38,402 nt of DNA, taken from contig JAVXNW010000010.1 in NCBI GenBank assembly GCA_036645575.1, positions 1 to 38,402 of the forward strand, written 5' to 3'. The translations under genes were made by a program, and so were the position numbers. The DNA is from JAVXNW01 sp036645575. GTDB taxonomy: Bacteria; Bacillota; Clostridia; Christensenellales; Aristaeellaceae. This document shows, in pieces, positions 32,842 to 38,402 of this stretch. The notes below the pieces were generated by a model that saw only the letters and a list, made by a program, of their open reading frames with translations, was not told the origin of the DNA and searched no databases. Every line of letters starts with the position of its first letter. The first letter of the stretch is position 1.

Positions 32842-34116
32842 ATGAATCAGGCCTTTGCCTATGATCGTGCGGCATTTGAGCTGCCCATCGAGGGCGCTAG
32901 GTGGGTGCGGGTGCTGGAGGCGAAAGCGGTGCCGGGGATTGGCGCGCTCGAGGCGGCCTTTCTGCGCGGCGTCGAGTTGGACATGATTGGAACGCCCGCG
33001 CTCAAGGCGCTCATCTGCGCAACCGACGAGGTGACGATCGTGGTGAGCGACGTGACGCGGCTGTGGATGCGCCAGGACCGGGTGTGCGCGTTGCTGGTCA
33101 AATACCTGCATGATGCGATCGGGGTTCCGTTTGAGCGCATCACGGTGCTGATCGCGCTGGGCACGCACCGGGCGCAGACCGAAGAAGAGATGCGCAAGGT
33201 GGCCTCGGATTACGCGTTTGAGCGGGTGCGGGTGGTGAATCACGACTGCGACGCGCCCGATCTGGTCTATGTGGGCACCACCCATTTGGGCACGCGCGTT
33301 CGGGTGAATCCGCTCGTTCTCGGGCGAAAGACCATCGTCGTCGCGGGCACGGTGCACCACCTGATGAGCGGATACGGCGGCGGGCGCAAGAGCATTTTGC
33401 CGGGAATAAGCGCCCGCGACACCATTGTGCAAAATCACCTGCACGCGCTCGACCCCATTGAGCCGCGCTCAAGCGCCCTGATCGGCATGGGCAAGCGCCT
33501 GGGCAACCCGCTGTCAGACGACATGATCGAGGCCGCGCGGCTGGTCGCGCCGGTATTTTCGATCAACTTGGTCGTGGACGCGCACACAGACCCCTGCGCG
33601 ATGCTGTGCGGGGACATCGTCGCGGCGTGGGAAAAGAGCTGTGAAATCGTGCGCGAAGTCGCGGGATTGCCCATCGACCAACCGGCGGACGTGGTCGTCT
33701 GTGGCTGCGGCGGCTATCCCAAGGACTTGAACCTCTACCAAGGCGTCAAATCGCTGCTAAACGCCGCGCAGGCGGTCAGGCCCGGCGGCGAGATCCTCTT
33801 TATCGCGGCCTGCCCCGAGGGCGGCGGCGCGCCTGAGTTCTTCGACTGGATCATCCCGCTTCGGCAGGGGCGACTGGATCAGGCGCTCCGGGAGCGCTTC
33901 ACCATTGCGGGCTATATCTTCTATGCGGCCTGCGAAATTATGAAAAACGCGCGCGTCACCATGCTCAGCAGCCTCGACCCCGACACCGTGCGCTTGATGG
34001 GCATGACGCCCTACGCAAGCCCCGAGGCGCTGATTTCCGCATTCGATTTTACCGGAAAAAGCGTCTACCTGATGCCCCACGGCGGCTCTGTCGTGCCGCG
34101 CCTCGAAGCAAAATAA
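32842..34116 (+). CDS. larA: LarA-family nickel-pincer racemase (lactate racemase-like)
   Basis: 424 residues of the LarA/DUF2088 family, which racemise or epimerise 2-hydroxy acids using a nickel-pincer nucleotide bound to a lysine. Key residues line up almost number for number with Lactobacillus plantarum LarA: His109 (ALGTHR), His173 (TVHHLMSGYGGG), Lys183 (GGRKSILPG) and His199 (VQNHLH). The cofactor-making LarB, LarC and LarE are not in this window. The start follows GGAGGAAG; upstream in-frame ATGs at 32797 and 32827 lie in the repeat and in the ribosome-binding site. The substrate may be lactate or another 2-hydroxy acid; family members vary. Confidence 0.9.
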   Translation: MNQAFAYDRAAFELPIEGARWVRVLEAKAVPGIGALEAAFLRGVELDMIGTPALKALICATDEVTIVVSDVTRLWMRQDRVCALLVKYLHDAIGVPFERITVLIALGTHRAQTEEEMRKVASDYAFERVRVVNHDCDAPDLVYVGTTHLGTRVRVNPLVLGRKTIVVAGTVHHLMSGYGGGRKSILPGISARDTIVQNHLHALDPIEPRSSALIGMGKRLGNPLSDDMIEAARLVAPVFSINLVVDAHTDPCAMLCGDIVAAWEKSCEIVREVAGLPIDQPADVVVCGCGGYPKDLNLYQGVKSLLNAAQAVRPGGEILFIAACPEGGGAPEFFDWIIPLRQGRLDQALRERFTIAGYIFYAACEIMKNARVTMLSSLDPDTVRLMGMTPYASPEALISAFDFTGKSVYLMPHGGSVVPRLEAK

Positions 34117-34136
34117 TCGCATCCTTGTCGCATGAT

Positions 34137-34172
34137 CGCGGCGTTGGCAGGGCCAGCGCCGCGATTTTAATA
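34137..34172 (+). terminator. Terminator after the larA-like gene
   Basis: CGCGGCGTTGGC (34137-34148) pairs with GCCAGCGCCGCG (34152-34163) over 12 bp with one wobble and a 3-base loop, followed by ATTTTAAT. It separates this gene from the rex operon. Confidence 0.8.
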
Positions 34173-34194
34173 TCGATACAATAATACCGATATT
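34169..34194. promoter_or_regulatory. Operator-like inverted repeat overlapping the rex promoter
   Basis: AATATCG (34169-34175) and CGATATT (34188-34194) form a perfect 7-bp inverted repeat with a 12-bp spacer; the right arm overlaps the -35 box. It does not match the usual Rex operator (TTGTTAA...TTAACAA), so the binding protein is unknown. Confidence 0.4.
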
Positions 34195-34221
34195 GACATG
34201 ATCCGGTGCGTGCGCTATACT
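34193..34221 (+). promoter_or_regulatory. Promoter of the rex-hydrogenase operon
   Basis: TTGACA (34193-34198) and TATACT (34216-34221) with 17-base spacing; transcript start near 34228. Consensus-like, so strong unless repressed. Confidence 0.85.
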
Positions 34222-34275
34222 ATGATCAGAAGGGATACCCTATGAATAGCTTCATAAAGAGAGGAGGTTGAGTCG

Positions 34276-34920
34276 GTGGAGAAGCAAGCGATATCCAACC
34301 AGACGCTCAAGCGTCTGCCCATCTATTTGAACTACCTAAAGGCGTTGCCGCAAGACAGTGCGGTCAACATATCGGCCACGACGATTGCGGAGGGGCTGCG
34401 CCTAAACGAGGTGCAGGTGCGCAAGGATCTGGCCTCGGTAAGCTCCGGCGGGCGGCCGCGCGTGGGTTATGCGAAGGGGCATTTGATCCACGATCTGGAG
34501 CGTTTTTTGGGTTATGACGACGCGACGAGCGCGATATTGGTGGGCGCGGGCAATTTGGGCAAGGCGCTCCTTTCCTATCACGGCTTTGCGCAGCGCGGGC
34601 TCAATATCGTCGCGGCCTTCGACGAGCGCGTTTGCGAAGAGGGCATTGAGATCGACGGAAAGCAAGTGTTGCCCATGGCCAAGCTGGAGGAGATGCTTGC
34701 GCGCATGAAGATCCTGATTGGCATCATTACGGTGCCCGATTACGCGGCCCAGCAGGTGTGCGACCGACTGGTGGCGGGCGGCGTTCGGGCCATCTGGAAC
34801 TTTGCGCCCACGCACCTGACCGTTCCTGAGAAGGTACTTCTCCAAAATGAGAGCATGGTTTCGTCCTTGGCGGTTCTTTCCAAGCGATTGAGTGAGCAGC
34901 TGGATCAAGAGGAGGAATAA
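34276..34920 (+). CDS. rex: Redox-sensing transcriptional repressor Rex
   Basis: 214 residues; senses the NADH/NAD+ ratio and represses fermentative and hydrogenase genes in Gram-positive anaerobes. N-terminal winged helix with LNEVQVRKDLA and the SGGRPRVGY wing, then a Rossmann domain starting AILVGAGNLGKALLSYHGF. Starts at GTG with GAGGAGG eight bases upstream. First gene of an operon whose later members are hydrogenase-type proteins, which fits its role. No perfect Rex box is seen in its own promoter. Confidence 0.95.
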   Translation: MEKQAISNQTLKRLPIYLNYLKALPQDSAVNISATTIAEGLRLNEVQVRKDLASVSSGGRPRVGYAKGHLIHDLERFLGYDDATSAILVGAGNLGKALLSYHGFAQRGLNIVAAFDERVCEEGIEIDGKQVLPMAKLEEMLARMKILIGIITVPDYAAQQVCDRLVAGGVRAIWNFAPTHLTVPEKVLLQNESMVSSLAVLSKRLSEQLDQEEE

Positions 34921-34925
34921 TCACG

Positions 34926-35171
34926 ATGAAGGTGACGGTGTGTATCGGCAGTTCCTGCCACCTGAAGGGCTCAAGACAGGTGATTGAAGGCCTTCAGCGG
35001 TTGATTGCGAAGCACCATCTGGAAGGCAAGGTGGAGATGGCGGGTCAGTTCTGCATGGGCGACTGTCAAAATGGCGTATGTCTGACGGTGGACGGCGTGA
35101 AATGCTCGCTGAACCCTGCGGATCTGGACGCCTTTTTCGAGCGCGAGATACGCGCAAAGCTGCCTGAATGA
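34926..35171 (+). CDS. Small [2Fe-2S] thioredoxin-like protein (NuoE/HndA-like)
   Basis: 81 residues. Cysteines in VCIGSSCHLKGS and in GQFCMGDCQNGVC fit the [2Fe-2S] site of the thioredoxin-like ferredoxin domain found in NuoE and hydrogenase subunits, here as a stand-alone domain. It starts five bases after rex, whose end carries its AGGAGG, and precedes the hydrogenase-like gene by 26 bp. Probably an electron carrier or partner for that protein. Confidence 0.85.
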   Translation: MKVTVCIGSSCHLKGSRQVIEGLQRLIAKHHLEGKVEMAGQFCMGDCQNGVCLTVDGVKCSLNPADLDAFFEREIRAKLPE

Positions 35172-35197
35172 CGTTTTAAAATACGGAGGTTTCAAAG

Positions 35198-36871
35198 GTG
35201 AACCAGATTATTGCGCTCAAGCAGGGCAACTGCAAGGACTGTTATAAATGTATCCGAAACTGCCCGGTGAAGGCGATCAGCTTTGCCAACAACCGCGCGG
35301 AGATCATCCCGGACGAGTGTATTCTGTGCGGCCGCTGCTATGTCGTGTGCCCGCAAAACGCCAAGGTTGTGCGCCAGGACGTGCCCATCGTGCGCAAGGC
35401 GATGCTCGACGGGCGGAAGGTGGTCGCGAGCGTCGCGCCCTCGTTCATCTCGTACTACGAGGCCAACGGCATCGAGGACATGCGCGCCGCGCTTAAGCTG
35501 CTCGGCTTTTCCGATGCGCAGGAGACCGCCATCGGCGCGGAGTGCGTGTCGCGCGCCTACGAGGATCTGATCGAGTCGGGCGACCACAAGGTCATCATCT
35601 CCAGCTGCTGCCCCTCGATCAACCAGCTGATTCAGAAGTACTATCCCGACCTCATCGACCGGCTCGCGCATGTGCTCACGCCCATGCAGGCCCATGCGGC
35701 CGCGCTCAAGGAGCAGGACAAGGAGGTCTTCACCGTCTTTATCGGCCCCTGTATCGCCAAAAAGCAGGAGGCGGACGACGCGCCCTCGGTGGACGCGTGC
35801 CTCACGTTTGACGAAGTGGACGAGTGGCTCAAGCAGGCGGGCGTCGAGGTACACAGAAGCGAGAAAATGCCCGACGAGCCGGGCAAGCGCGCGCGCCTCT
35901 ATCCGACGCCGGGCGGCATCCTCAAATCGATGAACAAGTATGCGGACTTTGACCGCGTCGCAATCGACGGCGTCGAGAACTGCATGTTTGCCCTTGAGGA
36001 GCTGCGCGCCGGGCGCATTCACGACGTGTTCATTGAGATGAGCGCGTGCGAGGGCAGCTGCGTGGCAGGGCCGATCATTCGCGAGCACCGCCAGCGCAGG
36101 CTTGCGGGCGTCATGCGCGTGACCCATTACGCGGGCAAGGCCGACTTCGAAGCCAAGCCACCCAAGAGCATGTTGATGCCCATCAAGCAGGCGGGTCTAC
36201 GGCGCATTCAGCCGGGCGGCGAAGCGGTTCAGCAGGTGCTGATCAAGATGGGCAAGACCTCCCCCGAAAAGGAGCTCAACTGCGGCTGCTGCGGATATCC
36301 CACCTGTCGCGACAAGGCGGTTGCGGTGTGCCTGGGCAAGGCTGAGATCGAGATGTGCCTGCCGTTCCTCAAGGAAAAGGCGGAGTCCTTCTCAGACAAG
36401 ATCATCGCCAACACGCTCAACGCCATCTTGGTGATGGACGAGGACCTGATCGTGCGCCAGATCAACTCTGCGGCGCTCAGGCTATTTAAATTGCGCAGCC
36501 CGGACGACATCGTGGGCGCGCCGGTACTGCGCTTGCTCGACCCGAGCGACTACCTAAACGTGGTGACCAGCGGCCACAACATCATTGGCAAGCGCCACTA
36601 CGTCGCCGAGTACCGGCTCTACGTCGAGGAAAACGTGATCTACGACAAGCAGTACAAGATCCTGATCAGCACCATGCGCGACGTGACCGATCAGGAAAAG
36701 CTGCACGCGCAGGAGATCGAGCTCAGGCAGCGCACCATCGAGGTGACCGACAAGGTCATCGACAAGCAGATGCGCGTCGCGCAGGAAATTGCCTCATTGC
36801 TCGGCGAGACGACCGCGGAGACCAAGGTGGCGCTCACAAAGCTTAAGGATGCGATGAAAAATGGCGAATAA
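35198..36871 (+). CDS. Sensory-type [FeFe] hydrogenase with PAS domain (HfsB/HydS-like)
   Basis: 557 residues, cytosolic. Two N-terminal [4Fe-4S] ferredoxin motifs (Cys12/15/18/22 and Cys41/44/47/51) precede an H-cluster domain. The three H-cluster motifs keep their cysteines but differ from catalytic enzymes: SSCCPS (136-140) for TSCCP, GPCIAKK (183-189) where catalytic forms have MPC, and SACEGSC (282-288). An extra iron-sulfur module (NCGCCGYPTC, then Cys378 and Cys387) and a PAS domain (~400-510) follow, ending in a helical tail. This layout is that of putative H2-sensing hydrogenases rather than bulk H2 producers. Starts at GTG after GGAGG; the stop overlaps the phosphatase start by 11 bases. 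Confidence 0.9.
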   Translation: MNQIIALKQGNCKDCYKCIRNCPVKAISFANNRAEIIPDECILCGRCYVVCPQNAKVVRQDVPIVRKAMLDGRKVVASVAPSFISYYEANGIEDMRAALKLLGFSDAQETAIGAECVSRAYEDLIESGDHKVIISSCCPSINQLIQKYYPDLIDRLAHVLTPMQAHAAALKEQDKEVFTVFIGPCIAKKQEADDAPSVDACLTFDEVDEWLKQAGVEVHRSEKMPDEPGKRARLYPTPGGILKSMNKYADFDRVAIDGVENCMFALEELRAGRIHDVFIEMSACEGSCVAGPIIREHRQRRLAGVMRVTHYAGKADFEAKPPKSMLMPIKQAGLRRIQPGGEAVQQVLIKMGKTSPEKELNCGCCGYPTCRDKAVAVCLGKAEIEMCLPFLKEKAESFSDKIIANTLNAILVMDEDLIVRQINSAALRLFKLRSPDDIVGAPVLRLLDPSDYLNVVTSGHNIIGKRHYVAEYRLYVEENVIYDKQYKILISTMRDVTDQEKLHAQEIELRQRTIEVTDKVIDKQMRVAQEIASLLGETTAETKVALTKLKDAMKNGE

Positions 36872-38033
36872 CCTATGCTGTGAATCGGGCTATGTCTCCC
36901 TCAACAAGGTGGGCGAGCAGCTGTGCGGCGATCGCGTCGAGATCGCCGCCGACGAAAACTCCTCCCTCATCGTGCTCGCCGACGGGCTGGGCAGCGGCGT
37001 CAAGGCCAATATCCTCTCCACGCTCACCTCAAAAATCCTCTCCACGATGATCATGGGCGGCATGCAGATCGAGGACTGCATTCCCACCATTGCCGATACG
37101 CTGCCGGTGTGCAAGGTGCGCGGCGTCGCATACTCGACCTTTTCGGTCGTCCGCGTGGTGGACAATGTCATGTGCGAACTTGTGCAGTACGACAATCCCG
37201 AGATCGTGGTGCTGCGCGACGGCGTTCGCTACAACTACCCCGTCACCATGCGCACCGTCTCCGGCAAGGCGATCCGCGAGGCGCGCTTCCCCGTCAAGGA
37301 ACACGACGTCATCATCGCCATGAGCGACGGCGCGCCCTTCGCCGGCGTCGGACACGACTTCAATTACGGCTGGCAGCTGGACAACATCGTTCAGTTTGCC
37401 GAGGCGAATTATCAGCCGGACAACTCCGCCATGTACATTGCGGGCAATATTGCCGAGGCTTGCAATGCGCTCTACGAGGGCGAGCCCGGCGACGATACCA
37501 CCGTCGCCGTCATGCGCGTGCGCGCGCGCCATCCGGTCAATCTGGTGGTTGGCCCGCCCGCCACGCGCGATCAGGACATCAAGATGATGAACCTCTTCTT
37601 TGCCAAAGAGGGCGAAAAGATCGTGTGCGGCGGCACTACGTCGGGCGTCGCCGCCAAGTATCTCGGCCGACCCGTCGTCCCGACCATCGACTATCCCGAT
37701 CCCGAAGTTCCGCCGATAAGCACCATTCAGGGCGTGAATCTGGTCACTGAGGGCGTTGTCACCATCTCCAAAGTGCTCAAAATCGCCGAGGCATGGCTCG
37801 CCGGCGATCATGCCGACGACGGCTGGCTGACCAAGAAGGACGGCGCGTCGCTCGTCGCGCAGGCGCTGGTCGAGCGCGCCACCGACATCAACTTCTTCGT
37901 CGGGCGCGCGATCAATCCCGCCCACCAGAACCCCAACCTACCAATCACGTTCGGCATCAAAATTCAGCTGATCGAGGCGCTCGCCAAGGTGCTCGAACAG
38001 ATGGGCAAGCATATTAAGGTGAGCTATTTTTAA
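36861..38033 (+). CDS. SpoIIE/PP2C-type phosphatase of the hydrogenase cluster (HfsC-like)
   Basis: 390 residues. The first ~225 form a PP2C/SpoIIE serine phosphatase domain: Asp24, ADGLGSG (40-46) with a metal aspartate, MSDGAPFAGVG and GDDTTVAVM. The last ~165 residues (beginning near NLVVGPPATRDQD) form a domain of unknown function that I associate with this hydrogenase-linked subgroup. Overlap with the sensory hydrogenase gene suggests the phosphatase is its output partner, turning H2 or redox state into dephosphorylation of an unseen target. No kinase or anti-sigma factor is encoded in the window. Confidence 0.88.
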   Translation: MANNLCCESGYVSLNKVGEQLCGDRVEIAADENSSLIVLADGLGSGVKANILSTLTSKILSTMIMGGMQIEDCIPTIADTLPVCKVRGVAYSTFSVVRVVDNVMCELVQYDNPEIVVLRDGVRYNYPVTMRTVSGKAIREARFPVKEHDVIIAMSDGAPFAGVGHDFNYGWQLDNIVQFAEANYQPDNSAMYIAGNIAEACNALYEGEPGDDTTVAVMRVRARHPVNLVVGPPATRDQDIKMMNLFFAKEGEKIVCGGTTSGVAAKYLGRPVVPTIDYPDPEVPPISTIQGVNLVTEGVVTISKVLKIAEAWLAGDHADDGWLTKKDGASLVAQALVERATDINFFVGRAINPAHQNPNLPITFGIKIQLIEALAKVLEQMGKHIKVSYF

Positions 38034-38048
38034 ACGCGCAAGCGCGTC

Positions 38049-38080
38049 GCCCGGAATTCGCCTGCGGGCGTATTCCGGGC
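38049..38080 (+). other. Strong hairpin after the phosphatase gene
   Basis: GCCCGGAAT (38049-38057) pairs perfectly with ATTCCGGGC (38072-38080). A second perfect hairpin, GAAATTCC/GGAATTTC, lies at 38111-38130, nested inside complementary CCGGGCGC and GCGCCCGG arms. No T-run follows either. They may act as mRNA ends or REP-like elements. Confidence 0.6.
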
Positions 38081-38148
38081 GGGGGGTACGGGGGTGCGCG
38101 GCCGGGCGCTGAAATTCCTGCGGGAATTTCCGGGCGCGCCCGGTCTAA

Positions 38149-38383
38149 GGAAATGATTTTGAGTCGGGCGGATGCGCGCCCTTGGTCAAAATCCATCCCT
38201 CGCGCGCAGGTCGACTTGGGATGAATGAAGTCAGAGGGGCTGCGGCCCCTCCGAACCTCCCTGGGGTGGGACGTGCGGGGGGATAGGGGGCGACGGCGAG
38301 GGGGAAATGATTTTGAGTCGGGCGGGCGCGCCCTTGGTCAAAATCCATCCCTCGCGTGCAGGTCGACTTGGGATGAATGAAGT
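38149..38383. repeat. Two ~82-bp direct repeats with internal stem-loop
   Basis: The unit at 38149-38231 (83 bp) recurs at 38303-38383 (81 bp), differing by a 2-base gap and few substitutions. Each contains GATTTTGA...TCAAAATC inverted arms (38155-38162/38186-38193 and 38309-38316/38338-38345) around a GC-rich centre, and ends GTCGACTTGGGATGAATGAA. The remainder of 38034-38402 shows no gene. More copies may follow beyond the window. Confidence 0.85.
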
Positions 38384-38402
38384 GGGCGGGGGGGCGGGCC
38401 CG

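Overview
The window reads as chromosomal DNA of a GC-rich, Gram-positive-type anaerobe, most likely a Clostridia-class Firmicute. The signs are an [FeFe]-hydrogenase sensor/phosphatase cluster behind Rex, a Bacillus-type PurF with propeptide and four Fe-S cysteines, single-chain PurL with a fused glutaminase domain, LacI-type control with a perfect cre-like operator, strong AGGAGG ribosome-binding sites and TTGACA/TATAAT promoters. The exact family cannot be fixed from the sequence alone. I saw no tRNA, rRNA, CRISPR array, transposase or phage gene.

Layout. (1) 1-4362: a type-2 2-isopropylmalate synthase overlapping an AEC-family exporter gene, then a lipoate-protein ligase fused to a GNAT acetyltransferase. 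(2) 4542-17276: a sugar-type catabolic locus. A DUF4432 aldose-epimerase-like gene diverges from a LacI-family regulator gene. Downstream, behind a strong promoter and a 14-bp palindromic operator, lies a run of eight genes: a homologue of the Anabaena sensory rhodopsin transducer (with no rhodopsin), an M24 'pita-bread' protein without the usual metal aspartates, a MtaA/UroD-family protein, a complete ABC importer of the rhamnose/AI-2 type (fused double ATPase, two different permeases, secreted binding protein), a phosphotriesterase-like metal hydrolase and a second metal-aspartate-less M24 protein. There is no kinase, isomerase or dehydrogenase, so the substrate is not obvious; this is the most novel part of the window. 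(3) 17587-20904: a large cytosolic NTF2-like/multi-PAS/GGDEF protein. (4) 21159-32728: a purine operon purE-C-F-M-N-(PurO-like IMP cyclohydrolase)-(AICAR transformylase only)-D-L, in which the usual bifunctional PurH is replaced by two separate proteins. PurK and PurB are not in the window. (5) 32842-34116: a LarA-type nickel-pincer racemase. (6) 34276-38033: rex, a small [2Fe-2S] thioredoxin-like protein, a sensory-type [FeFe] hydrogenase with PAS domain and a SpoIIE/PP2C phosphatase, behind a consensus promoter. (7) 38034-38402: gene-free and hairpin-rich, with two ~82-bp direct repeats.

A recurring feature is repeats in the gaps. Several intergenic spaces carry short direct or tandem repeats private to that locus (periods about 20, 24, 28, 32 and 46 bp), usually starting at the stop codon of the upstream gene. 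A different small dispersed element with CTAGGGAA...TTCCCTAG ends occurs in two paired and two partial copies, and in two cases supplies the stop codon of the upstream gene.

Many long antisense and alternate-frame ORFs exist because the DNA is GC-rich; they were treated as shadows of the genes listed here.
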